A stretch of DNA of 21,125 nt from CAYLMG01 sp964464635 (lineage in GTDB: Bacteria; Planctomycetota; Phycisphaerae; Sedimentisphaerales; Anaerobacaceae). The notes under the pieces are model-generated. The model saw only the letters and a list, made by a program, of their open reading frames with translations, had not been told where the DNA came from and searched no databases. Shown one piece after another: positions 1 through 9,316 of the stretch (positions are counted from its first letter, which is position 1; each line of letters starts with the position of its first letter). The stretch lies in contig CAYXGT010000049.1 in NCBI GenBank assembly GCA_964464635.1, positions 1-21,125 on the forward strand, in the 5' to 3' direction. The position numbers and the translations under genes are program-made.

Positions 1-123
1 CTTCAAACCGCTGGTAACGGTCGACTCACGGTCCGGTTCACCGTGAAACGGCAGCTTGCCGGAGGACTTTATGACGTGCGTCTGCTCAAGCCGGACGCTC
101 CGGAGATTCTTCCCTTTAATTAA
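1..123 (+). CDS. C-terminal end of an unidentified protein (partial)
   Basis: The first frame is open from base 1 to a TAA at 121-123, giving 40 residues. The visible part alternates hydrophobic and polar residues (LTVRFTV, GGLYDVRLL), as in the last strands of a C-terminal beta-sandwich, a common ending of secreted glycoside hydrolases. The gene lies on the same strand as, and 85 bp upstream of, the hydrolase cluster, so it is probably another member of it. The fragment is too short to name a family. The two other forward frames do not give a comparable end. Confidence 0.7.
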   Translation, partial: LQTAGNGRLTVRFTVKRQLAGGLYDVRLLKPDAPEILPFN

Positions 124-208
124 CCTTGTTTTGAATAAGATTGGTTTTACGGCCTAACTTTGGCATAGGGGAGTTCAAAGGAAAAAACATACAATACAGG
201 AGTATGCT

Positions 209-1573
209 ATGAAGAAATATAAAATTAAGAAGCTCATCACAAGTATCTTATTATGCATGACAATAAGCTGGGCAGCGATTGGTCTTGCGGACAATCCATT
301 CGTACAGACGATTTATACAGCCGATCCCGCTCCGCTGGTACATAACGGGATTTGCTACGTGTATACCACCCATGATGAAGACGTAATCGTGCGTAACTTT
401 TTTACCATGAATGACTGGAGATGCTATTGCTCCACCGATATGGTCAACTGGACCGATCTGGGGTCTCCATTGTCCTACAAGGAATTCAGTTGGGCTCGCG
501 GTAATTCCTCCTGGGCCGGTCAGTGCGTTCCCCGAAATGGTAAATTTTATTTCTATGTTCCTATTAATCAAAAAAGAGGTGGAAATGCCATCGGAGTTGC
601 GGTATCCGATAGTCCTACAGGACCGTTCAGCGATCCCCTCGATAAGCCTTTGCTTACCGGATATGGATATATCGACCCCACAGTGTTTATCGATGATGAT
701 GGGCAGGCGTACTTGTATTGGGGCAATCCAAACCTCCATTATGTGAAATTGAATGAGGATATGATTTCCTATTCAGGCAAGGTTAACCAGGTTCCTTTGA
801 CAACAGAGAGTTTTGGGGTGCGTACTAAGGATGACAGACCTACCCAGTATGAGGAGGGCCCATGGCTCTATAAGCGCAATGGTTTATACTACATGATATT
901 CGCCGCCGGTCCTATATCCGAGCACATTGCCTATGCTACAGGTCCATCAGCGACCGGCCCCTGGACATTCCGGAGTATAATCATGCCGACACAGGGCAGA
1001 GCCTTTACCAACCATCCGGGAGTATGTGATTATAAGGGCAATTCCTATTTCTTTTATCATAACGGCGCTTTACCGGGCGGAGGAGGCTTTCACCGTTCGG
1101 TCTGTGTCGAACAGTTTGAATTCAACGACGACGGTACCATCCCCGAGTTCAACATGACAAAAGAGGGTCCACCCCAGATCGGCCACCTCGATCCTTATAC
1201 CACGGTTCAAGCCGAAACGATCTGCTGGGAATCTGGTATTGAAACGGAAAAATGCGGTGAAGGCGGAGTGAATGTTTGCGATATCGAAAACGGCGACTAT
1301 ATCAAGGTGAAAGGCGTCGATTTTGGCAAGGGGGCAAAATCTTTCAAGGCCAGGGTGGCTTCAGAAACAAAAGGCGGAAACATTGAGATCCGCCTCGATA
1401 GTCCGAGCGGAACACTGGTGGGAACCTGTGCTGTTTCCGGCACCGGCGGCTGGCAAAAATGGGAAACTAAGAGCAGCACAGTTAACGGAGCAACCGAAGT
1501 GCACGACTTGTATCTGGTTTTCACCGGCGACAATGGGAAACTGTTCAATATTGACTGGTGGCAATTCGAGTAA
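209..1573 (+). CDS. Secreted GH43 arabinofuranosidase/xylosidase-type enzyme with CBM6
   Basis: This 454-residue protein probably removes arabinose or xylose from plant hemicellulose outside the cytoplasm. A signal peptide spans residues 1-27 (KK-rich start, hydrophobic core, GLA before D28). The five-bladed GH43 propeller follows. The three expected acids are visible: D39 in ADPAP (general base), D156 in YIDPT (pKa modulator) and E216 in EEGPW (general acid). Residues 332-454 form a CBM6-type beta-sandwich (starts TVQAE, ends NIDWWQFE). AGGAG at 198-202 lies 6 bases before the ATG. The stop is followed directly by the next gene (TAAATG). The last 40 bases recur at 4169-4208 with one synonymous change. 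GH43 contains several specificities, so arabinofuranosidase versus xylosidase cannot be decided here; the GH43-CBM6 order is common in arabinoxylan-active enzymes. Confidence 0.9.
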   Translation: MKKYKIKKLITSILLCMTISWAAIGLADNPFVQTIYTADPAPLVHNGICYVYTTHDEDVIVRNFFTMNDWRCYCSTDMVNWTDLGSPLSYKEFSWARGNSSWAGQCVPRNGKFYFYVPINQKRGGNAIGVAVSDSPTGPFSDPLDKPLLTGYGYIDPTVFIDDDGQAYLYWGNPNLHYVKLNEDMISYSGKVNQVPLTTESFGVRTKDDRPTQYEEGPWLYKRNGLYYMIFAAGPISEHIAYATGPSATGPWTFRSIIMPTQGRAFTNHPGVCDYKGNSYFFYHNGALPGGGGFHRSVCVEQFEFNDDGTIPEFNMTKEGPPQIGHLDPYTTVQAETICWESGIETEKCGEGGVNVCDIENGDYIKVKGVDFGKGAKSFKARVASETKGGNIEIRLDSPSGTLVGTCAVSGTGGWQKWETKSSTVNGATEVHDLYLVFTGDNGKLFNIDWWQFE

Positions 1574-1579
1574 ATGAAA
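1540..1579 (+). repeat. 40-bp direct repeat, copy A (3' end of GH43-CBM6 gene)
   Basis: These 40 bases encode LFNIDWWQFE and the stop of the GH43-CBM6 gene plus TGAAA beyond it. They match 4169-4208 at 39 of 40 positions. The single difference (C at 1555, T at 4184) is synonymous in the Asp codon of NIDWW. Homology stops just after the stop codon and becomes poor just upstream. Confidence 0.9.
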
Positions 1580-3949
1580 GGAAAAAAGTTCCGTATGAAC
1601 CGATATGTGCAATTTATCGCATTCATTGCTCTGACAGCAGTGGTCGGTCAGTGCTTTGGATCCAATCCGGGAGGTAATCCCATCTTTCGCGATGTTTTCA
1701 CTGCCGAACTTGCTGGCGGAGCGAACAAGGTAGCTGGTACCACGGCATCAGAAGGCTATCTGGCCAGTTTGACCAAGCCGGGTCAAAGCGTGAAGTTCAC
1801 AGGTTTACCGGCTGCCGGGAAATTAGCAATTCGATATGCGTCAGTGGAAGTAGGCACTATCAGTGTTACCGTCAACAACCAGCCGACACGCAAGGTGAAC
1901 ATTCATTCTTCAGGGAATCTCACCGGTTCCTTTCTCTATGCGATAATTGACATTGAGATTCCCAACAATGCCACTCTGACCATCAGTCTGGCTGCCGATG
2001 ATTCAGTGGTCAATATTGATCAGATAGTTGTCGGCAACGGAGATCTTGGACTACCGCCGGATATCTGGAACCTGCCGCCGCTGCCGGTGGCTGCCGGTCC
2101 TTATTCCGCCGACTGGAAGGCGCTCAGCCGGATTTACACCGTACCAGAGTGGTGGCGTGAGGCCAAGTTCGGGGCATGGGCCCACTGGGATCCGCAGTCC
2201 ATGCCCGAACAGGGCGACTGGTATGCCCGCAGGATGTATTCGGAGAGTGACTACGCTTATGCATTTCACTGCAAGACCTTCGGTCATCCGTCGGAATATG
2301 GTTACAAGGACATCTGCCACAACTGGGTGATTGACCGATGGAAGCCCGAGGAGTTGATGGATTTGTTTGTCGAAATGGGAGCCCGTTACTTTATGGCCAT
2401 GGGCGTTCACCATGACAACTTCGATTGCTGGGATTCGGCCTACCAGCCCTGGAACTCCGTCCGTGTCGGCCCCAAGGTGGACGTCGTGGGCACATGGGAA
2501 AAAGTCGCGCGGAAACGCGGTCTGCGTTTCGGCATTGGATTTCACAACTCTCCGGGGCGAACCTGGGGCCAGTTTATGACGGTGCGTTACACCAGCGACA
2601 AGACTGGGCCGAAGCAGGGCGTGCCCTACGATGCGCTTCAAACGATTCTGGACGGCAAAGAAAAATGGTGGGAGGGCATGGATCCGGTGGACCTTTATGG
2701 GCCGGTCCACAACAACAAGGATCCATTGCTTTCGCCCTTTGCCAACCAGTTCATGTGGCGGGTGGACGACGCCATTACCAAGTATCATCCCGATGTGATT
2801 TACTTCGACGAGCACGCGGGCGATTCCCAGGTGGATTTGGGCGTGCACATGGGACTTGGATTTCTCGCTCCGCCGCTAGTTGCGAACTACTACAACAAGT
2901 CCCTGAAGTGGAACCATGGAAAAATGGACGTTGTGATCAATCTTAAAGGTGTGGGCGGGCGTTACAATAGTTTCCAAAACAGCCCTGAACTGCTTCCCTA
3001 TGTTGACCGTTCCCTGGTCAAGAGTACTGAGGCCATCATTGAATCTCAGATCATGGCCTACCCATTCCAGACTGAAACCAGTATCGCAGCCTGGCATTAC
3101 CAAACCAGCCAGAGATACATGGATTCCAGAAGCGTAATCCGGTCGCTGATGCAGAATGTCTCCCGCAACGGTACAATGCTGCTCAACATCACACAGCATG
3201 GCCGAGGCGATCTTGATCCTGAGGTGGTTCGCATCTGTAAAGACGTAGGCGCCTGGCTGAAAATCAACGGCGAAGCTGTGCATGCATCCCGCCCATTTGA
3301 AATCTTTGGTGACAATACGGTTTGTTACACACGCAACCAAGGCAATGTCTATGCCACGCTTCTGGATTGGCAAGGCGGCCCGATCACTCTCAAGGCCCTG
3401 CGCGCCGGCGGGGCAACTCTGGGCAAAGTGTCCAAAGTCGAATTGCTCGGCTCCGATCTGGCGTTGACGTTTGTTCAGGACGATCAGGGGCTGACCGTGA
3501 CGCCCGGCGGTTCGGCACAACCGCTGCCGGGGATCGCCAACTCGCAGCTTGCATCGGGGTGCCGGGTTCTGCGCATTACCCATGACAAGGGCTGGTTCAA
3601 CGACGACGACCCTGGTGCGGTTGCGCCCGGATGGATTCGTCACTGTAACCTTGGCACAGGTGACTTCAACAATGACCTTACGATCAGTGATACACCCGGT
3701 GACGTCTGGAGTTGTTCGTTCACCGGTAGTAACTTCTCGGTAATTGCTCCAAAAGAAGCTGGAGCTGGAAAAATCGAGATTCAAATTGACGGCAAAATCC
3801 TTGCGACAACGGATCTGTCCACCAACGGAGCGCGTCTGGCCCAGCAGGTGGTTTGTGAAGTGACCGATCTAACTCCTGGCAAACATGTAATCAACATTGT
3901 CAATCTTGGCCCCGGACTGGTGGCCATTGATGCAATAGTCATCCAATAA
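1574..3949 (+). CDS. Secreted GH29 alpha-L-fucosidase with flanking beta-sandwich domains
   Basis: This 791-residue protein is a GH29 retaining alpha-L-fucosidase, which removes terminal fucose. A hydrophobic export signal lies at residues 9-28. Residues about 35-155 form an N-terminal beta-rich domain (CBM-like), about 175-500 the catalytic barrel, and about 671-791 a C-terminal beta-sandwich. Family marks are GVHHDNFDCWDS at 277-288 (the usual KHHDGF...S site) and DVIYFDEH, in which D412 is the expected nucleophile; NVSRNGTMLLNI is the conserved NVxxNG-LLLN motif. The ATG at 1574 follows the upstream stop with no good ribosome site. The ATG at 1595 (MNRYVQF) lies 12 bases after AAGGA and still leaves a full signal peptide, so the true start may be 1595. 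DEH after the nucleophile replaces the common DGG/DNW, so the substrate may differ from model enzymes. Confidence 0.92.
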   Translation: MKGKKFRMNRYVQFIAFIALTAVVGQCFGSNPGGNPIFRDVFTAELAGGANKVAGTTASEGYLASLTKPGQSVKFTGLPAAGKLAIRYASVEVGTISVTVNNQPTRKVNIHSSGNLTGSFLYAIIDIEIPNNATLTISLAADDSVVNIDQIVVGNGDLGLPPDIWNLPPLPVAAGPYSADWKALSRIYTVPEWWREAKFGAWAHWDPQSMPEQGDWYARRMYSESDYAYAFHCKTFGHPSEYGYKDICHNWVIDRWKPEELMDLFVEMGARYFMAMGVHHDNFDCWDSAYQPWNSVRVGPKVDVVGTWEKVARKRGLRFGIGFHNSPGRTWGQFMTVRYTSDKTGPKQGVPYDALQTILDGKEKWWEGMDPVDLYGPVHNNKDPLLSPFANQFMWRVDDAITKYHPDVIYFDEHAGDSQVDLGVHMGLGFLAPPLVANYYNKSLKWNHGKMDVVINLKGVGGRYNSFQNSPELLPYVDRSLVKSTEAIIESQIMAYPFQTETSIAAWHYQTSQRYMDSRSVIRSLMQNVSRNGTMLLNITQHGRGDLDPEVVRICKDVGAWLKINGEAVHASRPFEIFGDNTVCYTRNQGNVYATLLDWQGGPITLKALRAGGATLGKVSKVELLGSDLALTFVQDDQGLTVTPGGSAQPLPGIANSQLASGCRVLRITHDKGWFNDDDPGAVAPGWIRHCNLGTGDFNNDLTISDTPGDVWSCSFTGSNFSVIAPKEAGAGKIEIQIDGKILATTDLSTNGARLAQQVVCEVTDLTPGKHVINIVNLGPGLVAIDAIVIQ

Positions 3950-3969
3950 AAGATACAGGAGATTGCACT

Positions 3970-4206
3970 ATGACTCGACATAAGGAGCAAAACAACGGAT
4001 TCCGACCTGTGATAAGTTCTTTCCTACACTCAATTCGTTTTGCTATTGTGTTTGGTTTGTTAATTTTTATATTTTTAGGATTGAGCTGTGTTTCGCTTAA
4101 ATATGATTCACCACAAAAAACGTTTTCACTGGACCAGAGTTGGCGTTTTCATCTCGGCGGCAACGGGGACTGTTCAATATTGATTGGTGGCAATTCGAGT
4201 AAATGA
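3970..4206 (+). pseudogene. Chimeric remnant: start of a GH2-like gene joined to the tail of a GH43-CBM6-type gene
   Basis: A 78-codon reading frame opens with its own ribosome site (AGGAG at 3956-3960, 9 bases before ATG). It encodes a hydrophobic export segment (residues about 20-40, with a Cys after LGLS that could be a weak lipobox), then TFSLDQSWRFHLGG. That last motif is typical of the first strand of the GH2 sugar-binding domain in beta-galactosidases. The similarity then ends, and bases 4169-4208 match the 3' end of the GH43-CBM6 gene (1540-1579) at 39 of 40 positions, but in another frame. In the CBM6 frame bases 4170-4202 still read LFNIDWWQFE-stop. I infer a deletion that removed most of a GH2 gene and most of a second GH43-CBM6 gene. 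The product, if made, would be a non-enzymatic exported peptide. Confidence 0.75.
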
Positions 4207-4208
4207 AA
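4169..4208 (+). repeat. 40-bp direct repeat, copy B (scar of lost CBM6 tail)
   Basis: This is the second copy of the CBM6 tail, found inside the chimeric remnant and out of frame with it. The one base change relative to 1540-1579 preserves the encoded amino acid, which suggests it was once part of a functional paralogous gene and is not a fresh copy. Confidence 0.9.
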
Positions 4209-4245
4209 ATAAACAAGACACATTAACTGATTTAAGGATTAAACG

Positions 4246-6414
4246 ATGGAGAAACTCAACCTTATAAGAGCCATTGTACAGTCCCTGATAAAGGAAGTAG
4301 TCATTCCGTTTCCAAATCGAACTTTTTACTCGTCAGAGACAGGAAGGATTTCCGTGATACTTGCCGTTCTATTCCTCGTTTCCATCACGAGTCAATGGTT
4401 TTCGGCTTCAGTTGCCTTTGCGGAGGCAACCGCTTCGAATGAGGTGGCCAATCCGGCTACAGAAACAATCTGGCTGTCGAGTATCGATGTTTCGCGAGTT
4501 GAGCAGGGATGGGGAGAGGCACATTCCAACCGTTCCGTTGATAACAGACGTCTAACGATTGCCGGCCGGACTTTTCAACGCGGCATAGGCACACACGCCA
4601 ATTCCAACATTCCACTTCTGTTGGATGGCAACGGGGTAGAACTGTCAGGATGGGCCGGCCTGGACGACGAAACCAACGGACGGGGCTCGGTGGTTTTTCA
4701 TATCACAGCGGACGGGAAAGAAATTTGGAACAGCGGACTGATGCGGCCGGGAGATGCGGCAAAGGAGTTTTCCCTGAATGTGAGGGGGAGCAAATCTGTG
4801 GTTCTTCTGGCCATGGACGGGGGAGATGGATTTGACTACGACCATGCCGACTGGGGAGACGTGAAAATTACAATGATCAACAACGGCAAACCTCGACTCG
4901 ATATTCCGCCCATTGAGGACGCGGTGATTTTGACGCCGAAGCCCGCTCCGACACCCCGCATCAATGGAGCGAAGGTGTTTGGCGTTCGTCCGGGCTCGCC
5001 GTTTCTCTTCAGGATTGCAGCGACAGGTGATCGTCCGATGACTTTCTCGGCGGATGGACTTCCGGCGGGTCTGAATCTTGATTCCAAGACCGGACAGATT
5101 ACCGGCCAGTTAACCACTGCCGGCGAATTCAAGGTGATGCTTCACGCCAAAAACGCACTCGGCCAGGCCGATCGTGAATTCAAGATCGTTTGCGGTTCGC
5201 AAATTGGCCTCACACCTGCAATGGGCTGGAATAGCTGGAACTGTTTCGCCAGTGCGGTTACAGCAGATAAAATAAAGGCGGCGGCGGATGCCATGGTCAG
5301 CAGCGGATTGATCGATCACGGATGGACCTATATCAACATTGACGATTTCTGGCAGGTGCATCGCGATTCGAGAGACACGACGCTTCAGGGAACGCAGCGT
5401 GACGCCGAAGGACACATCCTTGCCAATCCACGCTTCCCCGATATGGAAGCGCTCGCCGATTATGTCCACAGCAAGGGACTGAAGATTGGAATCTATTCCT
5501 CACCCGGACCGTGGACCTGCGGCGGATGCGTCGGCAGCTTTGATCACGAACTGTTGGATGCGCAGCAATATGCTGAATGGGGTTTCGATTATCTGAAATA
5601 CGACTGGTGTTCGTATAGTCCCGAGTTGGAATCCCGTCGTGGCAACCAATCGTGGACGCCCGCCTCCGTGAGAAACCTCAGCGGTTCATCCCCAAACGAT
5701 CGGGTGAAATTAATGCTTCCCTATAAACTGATGCAGGAGGCGCTGACCAAACAACCGCGCGACATCATCTACAGCCTTTGCCAATACGGTATGGGTAATG
5801 TCTGGGAATGGGGTGCCGAAGTCGGCGGAAACTCCTGGCGAACTACTTACGACATCAGTGACACCTGGGGCAGTATGTCAGGGATTGGATTTGGCCAGGC
5901 CGGGCACGAGAAGTTTGCCGGCCCGGGACACTTCAACGACCCTGACATGCTCGTGGTCGGCAAAGTCGGCTGGGGGCCGCAATTGCGCAATACCCGCCTG
6001 TCACCAAACGAGCAGTACACCCATATCAGTCTCTGGTGCCTGCTCTCCGCTCCACTTTTGATCGGATGCGACATGACACAGCTTGACGAATTCACCTTGA
6101 ATCTGCTGACAAACGACGAGGTGTTGGAGGTCAATCAGGATCCACTCGGACACCAGGCCGCGCGAATTGTTCAGAACGGAATGCTCGAAGTGTGGGCCAA
6201 GGATATGGAAGATGGCTCCAAAGCTGTCGGACTATTCAACCGCGGTTCGCGTGAACAATCCATTACCGTGAAGTGGTCCGACCTGGGGATAAGCGGTGAA
6301 CAAACCGTTCGCGATCTCTGGCGTCAGAAGGATCTTGGTAAATACACCGGGCAATTTCAGGCAAATGTTGGCCGTCATGGTGTTGTACTGGTGAAGATTG
6401 TCCCGGCGGAATAA
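4246..6414 (+). CDS. Secreted GH27 alpha-galactosidase with N-terminal NPCBM domain
   Basis: This 722-residue protein removes terminal alpha-galactose. A hydrophobic segment at about 36-58 ending SVAFAEA is the export signal; the N-region before it is unusually long. Residues about 75-215 match an NPCBM domain (IWLSSIDVSRVEQGWG, GIGTHANS, WAGLDDE, WGDVKI). Residues about 240-320 resemble a putative-Ig (He_PIG) linker (LPAGLNLDSKTGQITG). The GH27 barrel starts at about 325 with TPAMGWNSWNCF. D453 in KYDWC is the expected nucleophile and D536 in YDISDTW the acid/base. A C-terminal beta-sandwich closes the protein. AAGGA at 4234-4238 lies 7 bases before the ATG. A GTG at 4354, 6 bases after AGGAAGG, could give a shorter form starting in the hydrophobic segment, but that would lack a positive N-region. 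GH27 also contains other activities, but the motifs favour alpha-galactosidase. Confidence 0.93.
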   Translation: MEKLNLIRAIVQSLIKEVVIPFPNRTFYSSETGRISVILAVLFLVSITSQWFSASVAFAEATASNEVANPATETIWLSSIDVSRVEQGWGEAHSNRSVDNRRLTIAGRTFQRGIGTHANSNIPLLLDGNGVELSGWAGLDDETNGRGSVVFHITADGKEIWNSGLMRPGDAAKEFSLNVRGSKSVVLLAMDGGDGFDYDHADWGDVKITMINNGKPRLDIPPIEDAVILTPKPAPTPRINGAKVFGVRPGSPFLFRIAATGDRPMTFSADGLPAGLNLDSKTGQITGQLTTAGEFKVMLHAKNALGQADREFKIVCGSQIGLTPAMGWNSWNCFASAVTADKIKAAADAMVSSGLIDHGWTYINIDDFWQVHRDSRDTTLQGTQRDAEGHILANPRFPDMEALADYVHSKGLKIGIYSSPGPWTCGGCVGSFDHELLDAQQYAEWGFDYLKYDWCSYSPELESRRGNQSWTPASVRNLSGSSPNDRVKLMLPYKLMQEALTKQPRDIIYSLCQYGMGNVWEWGAEVGGNSWRTTYDISDTWGSMSGIGFGQAGHEKFAGPGHFNDPDMLVVGKVGWGPQLRNTRLSPNEQYTHISLWCLLSAPLLIGCDMTQLDEFTLNLLTNDEVLEVNQDPLGHQAARIVQNGMLEVWAKDMEDGSKAVGLFNRGSREQSITVKWSDLGISGEQTVRDLWRQKDLGKYTGQFQANVGRHGVVLVKIVPAE

Positions 6415-6526
6415 TGACTGGTTCTAAGGATTCTAAATAAGAAAGTACGATTCTATTTCGGTGTTGATATATGATAATTCTTAGTAGAATAATAACCGAG
6501 TTCGATGAAAATCAGGAGTTTTATTA

Positions 6527-9253
6527 ATGAAAAAAATACTGTATTTAATTGTTTTTATTGTGTTTTTATACGGCAATTTTATTCCGGTTTTTGCGGACGA
6601 ATCCGCCAATAGTTCTCCCCAAGTCGAACAACCCGATATCGATATTTCTGCTTCGCTTCAGGTCCAATCCGTTCAGAAAGACACAATGGGTATAACGGTA
6701 AAGCTGGCGTCCGGAACACTGAGGCTGCAGGTATGTGACGATCGCACGATTCATGTCACCTGCAGTTCCACGGATAAGTTCCCGGATAAAAAGGAGTTCG
6801 TTGTGAATCGACAATGGACGCCGGTTCCCTTTGAATGGCATAAGGAACCGGAAAAGTTGATCTTACGCACGGCACGCATGGGTGTCGAGATAGATCGAGC
6901 CACGGGCACATTGACTTTTGTTGATGCCGCCGGGAAAACGCTGCTTCAGGAGCCGCCGGACGGCGGCAGGACAATCACAGAGCTGAAACCCGCCGCGGCC
7001 GACGCCGCTAATCAAGAACAGACCTATCGCGTCCAGCAGACGTTCCTTTCCCCCCCCGACGAATATCTCTACGGTATGGCCCAGTGCCAGGACGGTGTAT
7101 GGAACTGGCGCGGCATGCCCATTGAACTGCGGCAAGTGAACACCCAGGCGGCGCTGCCCGTGCTGGTCTCAAGCCGCGGCTATGGATTGCTTTGGGACAA
7201 CGCCTCGCTTACCGACTTCAACCCGGTCGATGAAGAAATCCAGCTCTCGTCCGGCAGCGACGCGGCACCAGCTGGCGGCCCCACAGCAACCGAGCAGTTG
7301 CGCGGCCGGGCTAGTACTCCAAGGAGGGGCAGAGGCGATCGCATCGGCACGTTCACCACCAGCGAGGCGGGCGAATACGTCTTCTTCGCCAAGGACGGTA
7401 ACCGCCGCAATGAAATCGGGATCACCGTGAACGGTCAGGCCATTGCGCACCTCCGGAACATGTGGGTGCCTTACACTACGGTTGGGAAGATTATATTGCC
7501 CGCGAACAGTACCTGTTCCGTGCGATTGCTGGGCGGCGGCAGAAATGCCCGTCTGTACGCCCGGCCTTTGGGAAATACAACAACATTTCGTTCTCAGGCT
7601 GCCGAAAGTATCGATTACTATTTCTTTTACGGACCAGAATTCGATGACATCATTGCTGGCTACCGTAATGCTACTGGCACAGCGCCGCTCTGGCCGAAGT
7701 GGGCCTACGGTTTCTGGCAATGCCGCGAGCGATATTCCAGCCAACAGCATATCCTCGACACCGTTGCCGAATTCCGCAAACGGCAGATTCCTATTGATCT
7801 GATTGTGCAGGACTGGCAATACTGGGGTCCGCACGGCTGGGGCGCCTATGAGTGGGATACCTCAAAGTACCCCAATCCCGAAGAATTGATTCAGTCGCTG
7901 CATCGACAGAATGTACAATTCATGATTTCGGTGTGGTCCAACCCGCAGGGAAAGGCCGGTGCCGATTTGAAGGCACACAACTATGTCATCCCCGGCACCG
8001 ATTGGGTGGATGTACTCAACCCAGCCGCACGAGAACTCCGCTGGAAGTACCTCAACGATGCTTTTTTCAAAATCGGTACAGACGCGTGGTGGCAGGATGC
8101 CACGGAACCCGGCGACGACGGCAATGCAATGGCTAACCATAACGTGTTTTGGGGATCGGGTAATCTGTATCGAAACGCGTATCCACTTTTTGCCAATCAG
8201 ACGGTATATGAAGGACAACGTGAAGCCTCCCCGGATAAACGCGTCTGCATCCTCACGCGCTCATCTTTCCCCGGGCAGCAGCGTTATGCCACGGCCCTTT
8301 GGTCCGGCGACATTGCAGGCAACTGGGAGACATTCCGCCGCCAGATTCCCGCCGGCCTTAATGTCTGTCTGACAGGTCTGCCATATTGGACTACCGATTG
8401 CGGCGGTTTCTTTCGCCCGCGTGATCAGTACCAATCGGAAGACTTTGCTGACCTGCTGATCCGCTGGTTCCAGTTCAGTACGTTTTGTCCGGTCCAGCGC
8501 ATGCACGGTTATCAGAGTGAAACGGAGTTCTGGAAATTCCCGCGGGCCCAGGAGACGCTTCTCGAATATGACCGCCTCCGATACCGTCTTCTGCCGTACA
8601 TCTATTCAATTGCCTGGCAGGTGACGCACGACGATTACACGATGATGCGGGCACTGCCGATGGATTTTCGCAGCGACCCGAAAGTGTATGACATTTGTGA
8701 CCAGTACATGTTTGGGCCGGCGTTTCTTGTCAATCCGGTCACGGAACCCAAGGCCGTCTCGCGCAGTGTTTACCTGCCCTCGCGGACGGCATGGACGAAC
8801 TTCTGGACCGGTGAATCATCCGCTGGCGGCCAACGTGTTGACGTTTCGGCATCACAGCAAGTGATCCCGTTGTTCGTTCGCACCGGCAGCATCATACCAT
8901 TGGGCCCGGATATGCAGTATGCCGATGAAAAGCCGGCCGATCCAATCGAACTGCGCATCTATCCGGGTGCAAATGGTTCCTTTACCCTCTACGAGGACGA
9001 AGGTGACAGTTATCGTTACGAAAAGGGTGTCTATGCGACGATTCCGATCCAATGGAATGAGGCAAGCCAAACCCTTACCATTGGTGAACACAAGGGAGAT
9101 TTCCCCGGTATGCTCAAGGAACGAACTTTTCATATTGTTTGGGTATCAGAGAATCATGGTGTTGGTATAGCCTTGACCAGGCATCCGGATGCTGTCGTCA
9201 GGTACAAAGGTGATATCGTAAATGTATCAAGATCACGTGAATCGCAGCGCTGA
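6527..9253 (+). CDS. Secreted GH31 alpha-xylosidase-type enzyme with PA14-like insert and DUF5110
   Basis: This 908-residue protein is a GH31 retaining alpha-glycosidase. A signal peptide covers about residues 1-23 (MKKILYLIVFIVFL, cut near VFA). The N-terminal beta-sandwich (about 45-240) is interrupted by an insert at about 243-355 whose EAGEYVFFAKDG and ITVNGQAI stretches resemble PA14. The barrel starts near PLWPKWAYGFWQ. D524 in WWQDATEPG is the expected nucleophile and D595 in WSGDIAGNW the acid/base. A C-terminal segment with YPGANGSFTLYEDEGD is typical of DUF5110. A PA14 insert in this place is known from xyloglucan-active alpha-xylosidases, so I favour alpha-xylosidase over alpha-glucosidase. 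AGGAG at 6511-6515 precedes the ATG by 11 bases. The 112-bp gap upstream is AT-rich and could hold a promoter, but I see no convincing -35/-10 pair. Confidence 0.92.
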   Translation: MKKILYLIVFIVFLYGNFIPVFADESANSSPQVEQPDIDISASLQVQSVQKDTMGITVKLASGTLRLQVCDDRTIHVTCSSTDKFPDKKEFVVNRQWTPVPFEWHKEPEKLILRTARMGVEIDRATGTLTFVDAAGKTLLQEPPDGGRTITELKPAAADAANQEQTYRVQQTFLSPPDEYLYGMAQCQDGVWNWRGMPIELRQVNTQAALPVLVSSRGYGLLWDNASLTDFNPVDEEIQLSSGSDAAPAGGPTATEQLRGRASTPRRGRGDRIGTFTTSEAGEYVFFAKDGNRRNEIGITVNGQAIAHLRNMWVPYTTVGKIILPANSTCSVRLLGGGRNARLYARPLGNTTTFRSQAAESIDYYFFYGPEFDDIIAGYRNATGTAPLWPKWAYGFWQCRERYSSQQHILDTVAEFRKRQIPIDLIVQDWQYWGPHGWGAYEWDTSKYPNPEELIQSLHRQNVQFMISVWSNPQGKAGADLKAHNYVIPGTDWVDVLNPAARELRWKYLNDAFFKIGTDAWWQDATEPGDDGNAMANHNVFWGSGNLYRNAYPLFANQTVYEGQREASPDKRVCILTRSSFPGQQRYATALWSGDIAGNWETFRRQIPAGLNVCLTGLPYWTTDCGGFFRPRDQYQSEDFADLLIRWFQFSTFCPVQRMHGYQSETEFWKFPRAQETLLEYDRLRYRLLPYIYSIAWQVTHDDYTMMRALPMDFRSDPKVYDICDQYMFGPAFLVNPVTEPKAVSRSVYLPSRTAWTNFWTGESSAGGQRVDVSASQQVIPLFVRTGSIIPLGPDMQYADEKPADPIELRIYPGANGSFTLYEDEGDSYRYEKGVYATIPIQWNEASQTLTIGEHKGDFPGMLKERTFHIVWVSENHGVGIALTRHPDAVVRYKGDIVNVSRSRESQR

Positions 9254-9316
9254 CAGAGTCATTGCAAGCCAATCTGAAAAAAAACTTTTACTTCAAAAAA
9301 AGAAAGTGAGATCGAT

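Noticed and set aside
2051..2848. Long open frame on the - strand (265 codons) opposite the GH29 gene
   Set aside because: Antisense shadow of a clear alpha-L-fucosidase; no ribosome site or recognisable domain.
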